A DNA stretch of 64,000 nucleotides from JBDHWG01 sp046328525 (GCA_046328525.1 JAXLWK010000003.1:868001-932000), one strand, 5' to 3'; shown: positions 48,847-57,424, counted from the stretch's first letter. The notes: generated by a model not told the origin, from the sequence alone. Made by a program: numbers and translations.

Positions 48847-49548
48847 ATGCCAGCCGCTGACGCACTCTATCACCTTCAAGCCCGCGACTTGCGCGCCGAC
48901 GGTCTCCGCCGCCGCCAGCGCGACATCCAGGCCGGCCTCGCCGAGCCTGCCTCCGTCCTGGCAGCGCGCGCTGCCGCCCAGGCGGCCGGCGAGCGCGTCG
49001 AGACGCTCAGGCGCAACCTGCGCAACGCCGATATGGACCGCCAGACCGTCACAGGCAAGATCAAGAACGAGGAGACCCGGCTCTACAGCGGCAGGGTCAC
49101 GAATGTCAAGGAAATGACGGGCATCGAGCACGAGATCGCCTCGCTGCGGCGACGGCTCGGCCAGCTCGATGATCAGACGCTCGAAATGATGTTTCAGCTC
49201 GAAACGGCGGAGGCCGAGCAGCGCGCCGCCGCCGAGCGCCTGGCGCACATCGAAGAGCGCTGGACCGCGCACCAGGAGCGCCTGCGCGGCGAGCTTGGCG
49301 CGGTCGAGGCCGAGATGGCGGGCTTGACGGGCGAGATCGAGGCGGCGCGGGCGGGGATGCTTGCCGCCCAGCTCGATGTCTACGACGACCTGCGGCGGCG
49401 GAAAGGAGGACGCGCTGTGGCGCGCGTCATTGGTGGGCGCTGCGAGGGCTGCCAGGTGACGCTGCCGATGGTGGACATCGCTCGCGCCCGACAGATGAGC
49501 CTGACCTACTGTAGCCAGTGCGGCCGCATCCTGCTCGTGGATTCGTGA
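48847..49548 (+). CDS. coiled-coil zinc-ribbon protein (CT398/DUF164 type)
   Basis: 233 residues. Residues 1-~185 are a long charged coiled coil (ETLRRNLRNADMDRQTVTGK, EIASLRRRLGQLDDQTLE). The C-terminal zinc ribbon has CEGC and CSQC with GRCEGCQVTLP and TYCSQCGRIL. Proteins of this type (CT398/HP0958-like) bind diverse partners, including sigma factors and flagellar proteins in some bacteria. The start ATG is chosen because a promoter stands 29 bases before it. The stop shares one base with the next start (TGATG). Confidence 0.85.
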   Translation: MPAADALYHLQARDLRADGLRRRQRDIQAGLAEPASVLAARAAAQAAGERVETLRRNLRNADMDRQTVTGKIKNEETRLYSGRVTNVKEMTGIEHEIASLRRRLGQLDDQTLEMMFQLETAEAEQRAAAERLAHIEERWTAHQERLRGELGAVEAEMAGLTGEIEAARAGMLAAQLDVYDDLRRRKGGRAVARVIGGRCEGCQVTLPMVDIARARQMSLTYCSQCGRILLVDS

Positions 49549-49877
49549 TGAGTCCAGACGTCATCACCCTGGGGCCGATCCGCGTGGATCGCGCCAGCGC
49601 CACTGTCAGCGTCGAAGGGGTGGCGATTCACCTCACGCCGAAGGAGGCGTTGCTGCTGTGGACGCTCATGCGGCAGCCGAATGTCATTCTCAGCCGCGCC
49701 GAGCTGATGCAGGACGTGTGGGACACCACGTTCACGGGTGACACGCGGACGCTGGAGGTTCACGTCAACTGGCTGCGGAAGAAGATCGAGCGCGACCCGC
49801 GGCGGCCAATGTATCTGCGCACGGTCCGCCGCCACGGCTACGTCTTTGTCTGGCCGCCAGCGTCTGCGAGCGCCTGA
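49548..49877 (+). CDS. stand-alone OmpR/PhoB-type winged-helix DNA-binding protein
   Basis: 109 residues, all of it a Trans_reg_C domain: ITLGPIRVDRASATVSVEGV, LTPKEALLLWTLM, RAELMQDVWDTTFTGDTRTL, VHVNWLRKKIERDP, YLRTVRRHGYVF. No receiver domain is present, so it is not a normal response regulator; a phospho-independent or partner-controlled regulator is implied. It is translated directly after the zinc-ribbon gene. It overlaps the convergent DUF167 gene by 40 bases. The 11-bp direct repeats at 61143 are the kind of site such domains bind, but no link is shown. Confidence 0.88.
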   Translation: MSPDVITLGPIRVDRASATVSVEGVAIHLTPKEALLLWTLMRQPNVILSRAELMQDVWDTTFTGDTRTLEVHVNWLRKKIERDPRRPMYLRTVRRHGYVFVWPPASASA

Positions 49878-50158
49878 AAACGCGCCAGAAGGTCTTCTGG
49901 CGACGCCCCCTCGATCTCGACAGACTTTGTGCGCGCCGTCTCGCCGCTGACAATGGCGATGCGTGACCTGGGCAGCTTCAGGTAGCCGGCCAGGAACGCG
50001 ATAAGCGCCGCGTTCGCCTGCCCCTCAACCGGCGGCGCGGTCAGGCGCACCCGCAGCGCGTCCCCGTGCAGGCCGGCAATCTCGGTGCGGCTGGCGCGCG
50101 GCTGCACGTACACCTGGAAGCGGCTCCCGCGCCGCGTCGCGCTCACAGTGAGAGGCAT
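49838..50158 (-). CDS. DUF167 (YggU-like) protein
   Basis: 106 residues from ATG 50158. Family pattern: FQVYVQPRASRTEIAGLHGD, LRVRLTAPPVEGQANAAL, LKLPRSRIAIVSGETARTKSV. Function is unknown; small alpha/beta fold. It lies just after yggT, as in many genomes. Its 3' end overlaps the convergent winged-helix gene by 40 bases. Confidence 0.88.
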   Translation of the reverse strand: MPLTVSATRRGSRFQVYVQPRASRTEIAGLHGDALRVRLTAPPVEGQANAALIAFLAGYLKLPRSRIAIVSGETARTKSVEIEGASPEDLLARFQALADAGGQTKT

Positions 50159-50172
50159 GGTCGCACGGTGGC

Positions 50173-50454
50173 TCAGAAGCCAAACACGCCGCCACCGCGA
50201 CACCCGACCAACTGCAAGATGATCTTGAAGACAATCTCCAACACGATAAATGCCACAAGAAAACTTATGTCAAACATCCCCACCGGCGGAATATAGCGGC
50301 GGAACGGCGCCAGCACCGGCTCGGTGAGCTGGTAGATGACCCGAATGATGGGGTTGTACGGGTTCGGGTTGATCCAGGACAGGAGCGCCCGCGCAATCAA
50401 CACCACCATGTAAAGGTTGAGTATCCAACTGAGAACGCTACAAAAGTCGCCCAT
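50173..50454 (-). CDS. yggT: YggT-family membrane protein
   Basis: 93 residues, two hydrophobic spans (LNLYMVVLIARALLSWI and ISFLVAFIVLEIVFKIILQL), with the conserved ARALLSWINPNPYNPIIRVI and TEPVLAPFRRYIPP. YlmG/YggT proteins sit next to division genes in Gram-positives and cyanobacteria. It lies 12 bases after proC, in the same operon. Confidence 0.93.
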   Translation of the reverse strand: MGDFCSVLSWILNLYMVVLIARALLSWINPNPYNPIIRVIYQLTEPVLAPFRRYIPPVGMFDISFLVAFIVLEIVFKIILQLVGCRGGGVFGF

Positions 50455-50466
50455 CGAATGTCTCTC

Positions 50467-51324
50467 CTACTTCGCCTCGTCCGTATCAGTATCGTTGTAG
50501 CGCTCCTCGCTCAGGTCCCCCAGGTACTTCGACTTCTGGTACGCCGCCCAGATGGCGCGCGACAGGACCGTGCGCAAAGCGCCTTTCTCTAGCTGGTAGA
50601 TCGCTTCCGCCGAGGTGCCGCCAGGCGACGTCACCTGGTTGCGCAGCTCCGCCGGGTGCAGGCCGCTCTGACGCGCGAAGTCCACCGACCCGCGCATGGT
50701 CTGGAGCACGAGCTTCTCGGCGACGTAGCGCGAGAAGCCCATGTGGACGCCGGCGTCAATCATCGCCTCCATCACCAGGAAGATGTACGCCGGGCCTGTC
50801 CCGCTCAGCGCCGTCGCCATGTCCAGGTAGCCTTCGTCGTCCACGTAGATCTCTTCGCCTAGTGCCTCGAGGATGGCACGGGCCTGCGTCCGCTGGCCCT
50901 CTGTCACGGCCTTCGTGGCGATCCACACCGTAATGCCCTCGCCGATGCGCGCCGGCGTGTTCGGCATGGCGCGCACGACGGCCTGATGTTGCAGGCCGCT
51001 GGCGATGCTGCGCAAACGAGCGCCGGCGATGATGCTCAGGACCAGCGCCTCCGGCCGAATGACGCCGCGCAGATCCGGCTCCACGTGCGGTAGCGCCTGC
51101 GGCTTGACGCTCAGAATCACGATGTCCGCCGTCTCAACCGCCTCTGGATTGTGCGTCGTGAAGCCGATGCCAAACCGCTCCCGCAGGTAATCGCCGCGCT
51201 CCGGGCGCGGGTCGCTGGCGCAAATATGATCGGGCGCGATCACGTCCCGGTCGAGCAGTCCTTTGATCATGGCCTCAGCCATCTGGCCGCTGCCGATCAC
51301 CCCCATACGCAGATCGTGAAGCAT
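50467..51324 (-). CDS. proC: pyrroline-5-carboxylate reductase
   Basis: 285 residues. NAD(P)H-dependent last step of proline synthesis. Rossmann motif MGVIGSGQMAEAMIKGL, VILSVKPQALP, RAMPNTPARIGEGITVW, SGTGPAYIFLVMEAMIDAGV and VTSPGGTSAEAI, all standard. Located between yggS and yggT, a place where proC is often found in cyanobacteria and actinobacteria. An extended -10 promoter lies in the 91-base gap upstream. Confidence 0.95.
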   Translation of the reverse strand: MLHDLRMGVIGSGQMAEAMIKGLLDRDVIAPDHICASDPRPERGDYLRERFGIGFTTHNPEAVETADIVILSVKPQALPHVEPDLRGVIRPEALVLSIIAGARLRSIASGLQHQAVVRAMPNTPARIGEGITVWIATKAVTEGQRTQARAILEALGEEIYVDDEGYLDMATALSGTGPAYIFLVMEAMIDAGVHMGFSRYVAEKLVLQTMRGSVDFARQSGLHPAELRNQVTSPGGTSAEAIYQLEKGALRTVLSRAIWAAYQKSKYLGDLSEERYNDTDTDEAK

Positions 51325-51369
51325 AGGTGTCTCTTTCCCTGTCAGTAGAATACGCAGAGCGTGCGACAG

Positions 51370-51378
51370 ATTCTAGCA
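51370..51378 (-). promoter_or_regulatory. extended -10 promoter of proC
   Basis: On the minus strand TGC followed by TAGAAT, about 45 bases before the proC ATG. The -35 region is weak. Confidence 0.45.
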
Positions 51379-51415
51379 CGAATCCGACGCACGCCCTAAC
51401 GTTGAGATCGCCCAG

Positions 51416-52150
51416 TCAATCCCCAGGCGCAGCCACCCGCTCGCCAAAGATGGCGCGGCCGACGCGCACCAGCGTCGCGCCCTCCTCGACCGCCACCTCG
51501 AAGTCGTCGGTCATGCCCATGGACAGATGCCGCCAGTCCACCGAGGGCATAGCCTCGGCCAGGGCGTCACGCATCTCACGCAGCGCCCGAAATACAGGCC
51601 GCGCCGCTTCGGGGTCGGCCACGATCGGGGCCATGGTCATGAGGCCCTGGAGCCTCAGGTGGCGCATCGCGGCGACGGCCTCGGCCGCCGCCGCCACATC
51701 CTCCGGCGCAAAGCCGTACTTCTGCGGCTCCCGCGCCACGTTCACCTCGAGCAGGACCGTCACCTCCCCGCCTACGGCTTCCGCCCGGCGCTGAAACGCC
51801 TCGGCCAGGGGGAGGCTATCCACCGAGTGCACCAACCCGAAGTGGCCGACAACGTCGCGCACCTTGCGGCTCTGGACGTGCCCGATCATGTGCCAAACGA
51901 TGTCGCCCGGCAGGTCGGCCTGTTTGGGCACGGCCTCCTCGACGCGGTTCTCTCCGAAGTTGCGCACGCCGTTCAGGTACGCCGCGTAGACACGCGGAGC
52001 GTCCACGGTCTTGCTCACCGCCACCAGCGTGACGGCTTGCGGGTCGCGGCCGGCGCGCGTCGCGGCGCGGGCGATGCGCTCCTCGACGGCGCGCAGGGCA
52101 TCCGCGATCGTCAGGGCGTCCTGGTTTCCAGATGTGCGTGGTCGCTGCAT
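51416..52150 (-). CDS. yggS: YggS-family PLP homeostasis protein
   Basis: 244 residues. It binds PLP without known catalysis and controls its availability. Motifs: VTLVAVSKTVDA with the PLP Lys, NFGENRVEEAVPK, WHMIGHVQSRK, HSVDSLPLAE, LEVNVAREPQKYG, and LSMGMTDDFEVAVEEG. The start overlaps pgeF by 40 bases, which is long but the only ATG giving the family N-terminus. Confidence 0.93.
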   Translation of the reverse strand: MQRPRTSGNQDALTIADALRAVEERIARAATRAGRDPQAVTLVAVSKTVDAPRVYAAYLNGVRNFGENRVEEAVPKQADLPGDIVWHMIGHVQSRKVRDVVGHFGLVHSVDSLPLAEAFQRRAEAVGGEVTVLLEVNVAREPQKYGFAPEDVAAAAEAVAAMRHLRLQGLMTMAPIVADPEAARPVFRALREMRDALAEAMPSVDWRHLSMGMTDDFEVAVEEGATLVRVGRAIFGERVAAPGD

Positions 52151-52938
52151 GCGCTTGCTCCTGCTGCGTCGCGGAACCCGATCACGGCCGCGAAACGGCC
52201 AGTTCGTCCGCCTTCAGCGCGGTGGGAGTAGTAGTCGCGGACGTGGCAGGCGGTGCAGACGCCGGCGACGGCGATGTGCTGCACCCCCAGCGCTGCAACC
52301 TGCCGCCGGTTGGCCTCCCACAAGTCCAGCGTCGTGCGCCCGCGCGCCGTGGGCAGCAGGCTCGCGGCGGTGTCGCCGAAGGCCGCCTGCGTCGCCTGCG
52401 CCACATCGTCGCGCACCTCATAGCAGCACGGGCCGATGGATGGCCCGATACCGACACGCAAATCTGCCGGATCGCTGCCGAACACGTCGGCCATCGTCTG
52501 CGCCATCTTCTGGGCGACCAACGCCAGCGTACCCCGCCAGCCGGCGTGAGCCGCGCCGACGGCCCGCCGCACGGGGTCCACCATGAGGACGGGCACGCAG
52601 TCGGCGCAACGCACGAGCAGGTACACGTCAGGCTCGGCGGTCACGAGAGCGTCGGTCTGCGGTACGAGCGTGCCCCGCTGGCCGGCGCCGACGACGGCCA
52701 CGTCGCTGCCGTGCACCAGGCGGCTGCTGACGAGCGCCGGCCGAGGCACGCCGAGGGCGGCGCACAGCCGCTCGTGGTTGGCGCTCACCGCGTCCGGCGC
52801 GTCGCCGACACTGCCGCCCAGGTTCAGGCAGGCCCACGGCGCGCGGCTCACCCCACCGTGGCGCTGGCTGACGCCGTGAATCAGGCCGCTCACGGCCTCG
52901 AACGCCGCAAACCGAAACAGTTCGACTCCGTTATCCAC
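52111..52938 (-). CDS. pgeF: laccase-domain (PgeF/YfiH) protein
   Basis: 275 residues from a GTG; the upstream ATG at 53007 is rejected because a terminator lies between. Domain motifs: HGVSQRHGGVS, LNLGGSVGD, VHGSDVAVV, DALVT, LLVRCADCVPVLMVD, AAHAGWRGTL, GPSIGPCCYEV, HVRDYYSHRAEGGRTGRFA. The His/Cys residues form the zinc site. Members act as purine nucleoside phosphorylase/adenosine deaminase-like enzymes, or remove misincorporated L-serine in peptidoglycan. Operon with yggS. Confidence 0.9.
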   Translation of the reverse strand: MDNGVELFRFAAFEAVSGLIHGVSQRHGGVSRAPWACLNLGGSVGDAPDAVSANHERLCAALGVPRPALVSSRLVHGSDVAVVGAGQRGTLVPQTDALVTAEPDVYLLVRCADCVPVLMVDPVRRAVGAAHAGWRGTLALVAQKMAQTMADVFGSDPADLRVGIGPSIGPCCYEVRDDVAQATQAAFGDTAASLLPTARGRTTLDLWEANRRQVAALGVQHIAVAGVCTACHVRDYYSHRAEGGRTGRFAAVIGFRDAAGASACSDHAHLETRTP

Positions 52939-52983
52939 CCGGCTCGCACTCCGTCCTCTGCGCTCGATGTCTACAAGAAGAAT

Positions 52984-53017
52984 AAGGACGAAGGGCGGGA
53001 GCGCCAACTTCGTCCTT
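52984..53017 (-). terminator. terminator of the etfBA operon
   Basis: Arms AAGGACGAAG and CTTCGTCCTT (10 bp) plus an inner 4-bp stem GGCG / CGCC with an AA bulge. On the minus strand it is followed by the T-rich TTATTCTTCTTGT. It lies 24 bases after the etfA stop and before pgeF. Confidence 0.75.
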
Positions 53018-53040
53018 GTAATCCGACACCGTCGAGCAGG

Positions 53041-54030
53041 CTACTGCGACCTGGCCTTCTTGATCTCCTCGGTCAGCAGCGGCAGAACGGTGAACACGTC
53101 GCCCACGATCCCGTAATCGGCCACCTTGAAGATCGGGGCCTCCGGGTCCTTGTTGATGGCGACGATGTACTTCGACGTGCGCATGCCGACGAGGTGTTGG
53201 ATCGCGCCGCTGATGCCGCAGGCGATGTACAGGTTCGGGTTGACGGTCTTGCCCGTCTGCCCCACCTGCTCGCCCCAGGGCCGCCAGCCGGCGTCCACGA
53301 CGGCGCGGGACGCGCCGACGGCTGCGCCCAGCAGGTCCGCCAGGCCCTCGATCATGGCGAAGCTCTCGGCCGAGCCCATGCCCCGGCCGCCGGCCACGAC
53401 GACCGCCGCTTCGCTCAGGTCGGGGCGCTCACTCTTCACTTCCTGGAACTCGACGACCTTCGCGCCGGGAGCGTACTCGATGTTGATGGCGACGGGCGTC
53501 TGCTTCGCGGCCGACTTGCCCGCCTCGCGCGCCGCCACGCCATACGCGCCGGGGCGCAGCGTGACAATCGCCGGCGTCGACTCCAGGCCGACGCTGGCGA
53601 TGGCATTGCCGGAGTAGACCGGCCGCGTCACCACCACCTGGCCGCCCGCGAGTTCGAGCTTGGTGGCGTCGGCGGCATAGGCGATGCCCAGGCGCGCAGC
53701 CACGCGGGGCGCGACATCTCGCCCGTGGGGCGTCGCCGGCAAGAGGATCAGCGACGGCGACGTGGCGTCGGCGAGCTGCTGGATGGCGTCGGTGAAGGAC
53801 TCGGCGGAGTAGTTAGCGAGGTCCGCCGACTCCGCGACGATGATCTCGTCCACGCCGGTCTCGCCGATGGGGCCGGCGGCGGCGGCGACACCGGGGCCAC
53901 CGAGAATGGCTACCTGCAGGGGGCCGCCGAGAGCCTGCGCCACGGGGCGGGCCGCGTTAATTGCTTCAAACGTAACTCGCTTGACGTTGCTGCCGCGCAA
54001 GTCGGCAATGACAAGGACTCCGTTGGCCAT
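53041..54030 (-). CDS. etfA: electron transfer flavoprotein, alpha subunit
   Basis: 329 residues. The FAD-binding C-terminal part is clear: VVAGGRGMGS, GASRAVVDAGWRPWGEQVGQ, TGKTVNPNLYIACGISGAIQ and AINKDPEAPIFKVADYGIVGD. EtfAB accepts electrons from acyl-CoA dehydrogenases and passes them to a quinone oxidoreductase. The start is one base after the etfB stop, and the stop is followed by a terminator. Confidence 0.95.
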   Translation of the reverse strand: MANGVLVIADLRGSNVKRVTFEAINAARPVAQALGGPLQVAILGGPGVAAAAGPIGETGVDEIIVAESADLANYSAESFTDAIQQLADATSPSLILLPATPHGRDVAPRVAARLGIAYAADATKLELAGGQVVVTRPVYSGNAIASVGLESTPAIVTLRPGAYGVAAREAGKSAAKQTPVAINIEYAPGAKVVEFQEVKSERPDLSEAAVVVAGGRGMGSAESFAMIEGLADLLGAAVGASRAVVDAGWRPWGEQVGQTGKTVNPNLYIACGISGAIQHLVGMRTSKYIVAINKDPEAPIFKVADYGIVGDVFTVLPLLTEEIKKARSQ

Positions 54031-54031
54031 G

Positions 54032-54814
54032 TTAGATCACCTTTGCTTCTTCCTGAAGGGCGCGGACCAGCTCCTTGACAGCCTCGTCCGGCGCACCGGG
54101 GATAATCCGCCCGGCCGCTCGCTCAGGCGGGGGAACCAATGATTTCAGCTCGCTCTGAACCGTGCCGGGACCAACCTGGCTTGGATCAATGCCCAGGTCT
54201 GCCGCGCCCCAGACGGGGATTTGCTTGCGCTTCACGGCCATGATGTTCTTGAGCGACGCATAGCGCGGCACGTTGAGGTTCTGCATCGTCGTGAGCACCG
54301 CCGGCAGGTCCACCTCTTGAATCTCGCGCCCACCGTCAACTTCCGTCGTCACCCGCGCCGACGAGCCATCCACCTCGACGCCGACGATGTACGCGACGTG
54401 GGGGATTGCCAGCGCTTCCGCGACGGCCGGCCCGACAATGCCCTGGTTCCAGTCCACGCCGGTCAGACCAGCGAAGATGAGGTCGTAGGGGCCTTGCTTC
54501 TCGATGGCGGCGGAGAGGATACGCGCCACGGTCAGCTCATCGCTGCCCTCGAATGCCGGGTCGCTCACGAGAATGCCTTCGTCCGCGCCCAGCGCGAGCA
54601 GCTTCTTCAGCGTCTCCTCGGCGCGCTTGGGTCCGAGCGTGATGAGCGTCACCTTGCCGCCGAACTTCTCCTTGAGGCGGATCGCCTCTTCGGTCGAGTT
54701 CTCGTCGTAGGGGTTCGGCTCCCATGCCAACCCATCCTCGACAATCTGATTGTTTTTCACCGCGACCTTAACCGCTGGATCTGGTACGGACTTCACCAGC
54801 ACAATTACGTTCAT
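54032..54814 (-). CDS. etfB: electron transfer flavoprotein, beta subunit
   Basis: 260 residues. N-terminus MNVIVLVKSVPDPAVKVAV is typical; AMP-binding segment and family signature VDLPAVLTTMQNLNVPRYASLKNIM with a DQ-type loop (FAGLTGVDWNQGIVGPAVAE). Partner of EtfA encoded next. No acyl-CoA dehydrogenase or ETF-quinone reductase gene is in the window. Confidence 0.95.
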   Translation of the reverse strand: MNVIVLVKSVPDPAVKVAVKNNQIVEDGLAWEPNPYDENSTEEAIRLKEKFGGKVTLITLGPKRAEETLKKLLALGADEGILVSDPAFEGSDELTVARILSAAIEKQGPYDLIFAGLTGVDWNQGIVGPAVAEALAIPHVAYIVGVEVDGSSARVTTEVDGGREIQEVDLPAVLTTMQNLNVPRYASLKNIMAVKRKQIPVWGAADLGIDPSQVGPGTVQSELKSLVPPPERAAGRIIPGAPDEAVKELVRALQEEAKVI

Positions 54815-54922
54815 GCAGCCCTCCTTTGCGCTCGCGAGACCGACGGCGGCTTCACTATGCCGCGCCGTGTCATCGCAATTCTACCTGTGTCTGGAATGGT
54901 AGTCAAAATCGAGTCAAACAGG

Positions 54923-56002
54923 TCAGAGGCTCGCGGCCAGGGCATCCAGCCCTGCCTCCACGAGCTTCCTGTCCGCCTGGGACCCCATGTGTCCAATGCG
55001 GAAGACGTGGCCGCTCAGCTCGTCCCACGAGCCGCCGACCACGACGCCACGTGCCCGCAGCCTGGCGTCCAGATCCTCCCACGTAACGCCCGACGGCACG
55101 CGCACCGCCGTCACCGTCGGCGAGGCCAGGCCGTCGTCCGGCTGGAAAAGCGCCAGCCCCATCCGGCGCAGCCGCTCCCGGCAGTATGCCGCGACCTCGG
55201 CATGCCGCCGCAGCACATTGTCCAGCCCTTCGTCGAGGATGAGCTGGCAGGCGACACGCAGCGCCGCCGTGCTGGCCCACGACAGGGTGTACGGCGTGTA
55301 GCGGCGGTCAATGAACCCGTCCCACGGCGCCAGGCCGTCGTACCCCTGGTACTGGTAGGCGCGCACCACATCCCACGCGCGCGGGCTGACCATGATGATG
55401 GCGACGTCGGGCGGCGCGGACAGGCACTTCTGCGAGCCGACCAGGGCCAGGTCTATATTCCACGCATCCACGTCGAGGGGCGCGCCGGCGGCCGCCGAGA
55501 CAGTGTCCACGTAGAACAGGGGCACGTCGTACTTACGCACGAGCCGGCCGATCTCGCCCATCGGGTTCAGGTTGCCGACAGGCGTGTCGCAGTGCACCGC
55601 CGTGACCATGTGCGGGCGGTACTCGGCGATGGCGGCCTCGGCCTGCGCCATGTCTATCGGGGCGTCGAAGTCGAAGCGCAGGCTGCGCGCCTCGCCGGTG
55701 ATGCCCTCGGCCAGCTTCCCGATGCCCACGCCGTATGGCCCATTCCCCACGGCCAGCACGCGGTCGCCCGGCCGTAGACAGCTCTTGAGCGCGCCCCACA
55801 GCGCCACCATACCCTCGCCCGTCATGATCGCCGCGTCGCTCTGCGTCTTGAGAAGCTGCCGCAGCGCGGCCTGCGTGTCGCCGTACAGGTCGAAGAACTC
55901 CGGCTCCAGGTCGGCCGAGCCGTAGTCCACCAGGTAGGCGTCTCGCACCGCCTGGGGAACGCGGGTCGGGCCTGGCACGAGGGGAATGGGATAGGTCTTC
56001 AC
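54923..56002 (-). CDS. class V aminotransferase (alanine-glyoxylate family)
   Basis: 359 residues. N-terminal PLVPGPTRVPQAVRDAY, MTGEGMVALWGAL, AVHCDTPVGNLNPMGEIG, YVDTVSAAAGAPLDVDAW (PLP Asp), and GSQKCLSAPPDVAIIMVS with the Schiff-base Lys. This is the alanine-glyoxylate / serine-glyoxylate / serine-pyruvate group. Substrate cannot be told. The etfB start is about 109 bases away on the same strand, and tgt lies 28 bases upstream of this gene. Confidence 0.92.
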   Translation of the reverse strand: MKTYPIPLVPGPTRVPQAVRDAYLVDYGSADLEPEFFDLYGDTQAALRQLLKTQSDAAIMTGEGMVALWGALKSCLRPGDRVLAVGNGPYGVGIGKLAEGITGEARSLRFDFDAPIDMAQAEAAIAEYRPHMVTAVHCDTPVGNLNPMGEIGRLVRKYDVPLFYVDTVSAAAGAPLDVDAWNIDLALVGSQKCLSAPPDVAIIMVSPRAWDVVRAYQYQGYDGLAPWDGFIDRRYTPYTLSWASTAALRVACQLILDEGLDNVLRRHAEVAAYCRERLRRMGLALFQPDDGLASPTVTAVRVPSGVTWEDLDARLRARGVVVGGSWDELSGHVFRIGHMGSQADRKLVEAGLDALAASL

Positions 56003-56029
56003 GACAGCCTCCTCCGCAAATGGCGCATC

Positions 56030-57154
56030 TCAGGCCAGGGCGCGCGGCCAGCGCTCGGACCACGTTGTCAGCCACGCGCCGAACGTTCCGCGCAACACGC
56101 TCGCGCGCATCTCCCCCACCAGCGAGATGAGGAATCTCAGGTTGTGCAGCGTCAGCAGGCGCAGCCCGAGCATCTCGTTCGCCATAACGAGGTGGCGCAG
56201 GTAGGCGCGGCTGAACGTGCGGCACGTGTAACAGTCGCACGTCGGGTCAAGGGCGGCAGCGTCCTCGGCGAAGCGGGCATTCTTCATGTTGAGCCGCCCC
56301 TCCCACGTCCACGCGCTGCCGTGCCTCGCCTCGCGCGTGGGGAGCACGCAATCGAACGTGTCAATGCCGCGCGCGACGCCGGCAACCAGGTCTTCGGGTG
56401 CGCCGACGCCGAGCAGGTGGCGCGGCCTGGCGTCGGGTAGCGCCGGTATCTGGGCCTCCAGCATCTCGAGCATCAGCTCCTTCGGCTCGCCGACGCTCAG
56501 GCCCCCGACACCGAAGCCGGCGAAACCTAGCGCCGCAATATCCTCGGCGGCGCGGCGGCGCAAGTCGGCGTAGACGCCGCCCTGCACGATGCCGTAAAGC
56601 GCCTGGTCGCGGCGCGTGTGCGACGCCTGGCAGCGTTTCGCCCAATCCGCCGTGCGCCGCAGCGCCTCTTCGTTCTCCTCGCGGCTGCTCGGATACGGCG
56701 GGCAGACATCGAGGGGCATGATGATGTCCGCGCCGAGCGCCATCTCGATCTCCATCACCCGCTCTGGCGTGAACATGTGCTCGCTGCCGTCAATGTGCGA
56801 CTGGAAGCGCACGCCCTCGTCTGTCACCTTGCGGCGCTCGGTCAGGCTGAACACCTGGAAGCCGCCGGAGTCCGTCAACATCGGACCATCCCAGCCCATG
56901 AAGCGGTGCAGCCCGCCTTGCCCCGCGACAATCTCCGGACCGGGGCGCATCGCCAGGTGGTACGTGTTCGAGAGAACGAGCGTCGCCCCAATCTCCCGCA
57001 GCTCGCGCGGCGAGATGCCCTTCACGGTCGCGGCGGTGCCGACGGGCGCGAAACACGGCGTGGGGATGGGGCCATGCGGCGTGCGAATCTCGCCGGCCCG
57101 CGCCCATGTTCCGGCGTCGCGGCCGAGAATGGTAAACTCAATGGCAAAAGACAT
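56030..57154 (-). CDS. tgt: queuine tRNA-ribosyltransferase
   Basis: 374 residues. It exchanges guanine-34 of GUN-anticodon tRNAs for a 7-deazaguanine. Visible: PTPCFAPVGTAATVKGI, LTDSGGFQVFSLTERR with the general-acid Asp, GFGVGGLSVGE, DTFDCVLPTREARHG with the nucleophilic Asp, and zinc ligands CDCYTCRTFSRAYLRHL. Has an extended -10 promoter and diverges from the small gene at 57239. Confidence 0.96.
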   Translation of the reverse strand: MSFAIEFTILGRDAGTWARAGEIRTPHGPIPTPCFAPVGTAATVKGISPRELREIGATLVLSNTYHLAMRPGPEIVAGQGGLHRFMGWDGPMLTDSGGFQVFSLTERRKVTDEGVRFQSHIDGSEHMFTPERVMEIEMALGADIIMPLDVCPPYPSSREENEEALRRTADWAKRCQASHTRRDQALYGIVQGGVYADLRRRAAEDIAALGFAGFGVGGLSVGEPKELMLEMLEAQIPALPDARPRHLLGVGAPEDLVAGVARGIDTFDCVLPTREARHGSAWTWEGRLNMKNARFAEDAAALDPTCDCYTCRTFSRAYLRHLVMANEMLGLRLLTLHNLRFLISLVGEMRASVLRGTFGAWLTTWSERWPRALA

Positions 57155-57161
57155 GCGGCGA

Positions 57162-57170
57162 ATTATACCA
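57162..57170 (-). promoter_or_regulatory. extended -10 promoter of tgt
   Basis: On the minus strand TGG followed by TATAAT, 8 bases before the tgt ATG. The short distance implies a nearly leaderless tgt mRNA, or that the real start is slightly downstream. Confidence 0.45.
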
Positions 57171-57174
57171 CAAT

Positions 57175-57204
57175 TTGGAGTCCAACCCGCGAGTGTGCTA
57201 CCAT
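57175..57204 (+). promoter_or_regulatory. promoter of the 61-codon gene and deoxynucleoside kinase
   Basis: -35 TTGGAG (57175-57180), 18-base spacer, -10 TACCAT (57199-57204) preceded by TGC, 35 bases before ATG. Divergent to the tgt promoter. Confidence 0.45.
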
Positions 57205-57238
57205 GACGGGCAGCGCCAAATCATGAAAAGAGGACCTC

Positions 57239-57424
57239 ATGAACATGGAAAACCAACTGCGCCTGATTCTTGAATTCGACGGCGTGTATGGCGGCCCCCA
57301 GTCGCGCGATCGCGTAATCCGCACGATGCGCGACGCCATCGCCCTCCTGGAGAACACGCACACCCAGGATATTTTCTGCACGCCATTCCGCATCGAAGCG
57401 TTGGGCGAGGACGAGGAGGCGTGA
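57239..57424 (+). CDS. 61-residue hypothetical protein
   Basis: Begins MNMENQLRLILEFDGVYGGP and is compact and acidic, with one Cys (DIFCTPFRIEALGE). An AGAGGA ribosome site precedes ATG. The stop overlaps the kinase GTG start by 4 bases. No family is recognised. Short length lowers confidence, but the promoter, ribosome site and overlap all support a real gene. Confidence 0.65.
   Translation: MNMENQLRLILEFDGVYGGPQSRDRVIRTMRDAIALLENTHTQDIFCTPFRIEALGEDEEA

Noticed and set aside
52132..54078. 648-codon plus-strand open frame across pgeF and etfA
   Set aside because: Low-complexity Arg/His/Asp-rich translation, passes through a terminator and two well-supported minus-strand genes.
54221..55777. 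518-codon plus-strand open frame
   Set aside because: Antisense to etfB and the class V aminotransferase; no recognisable motif.
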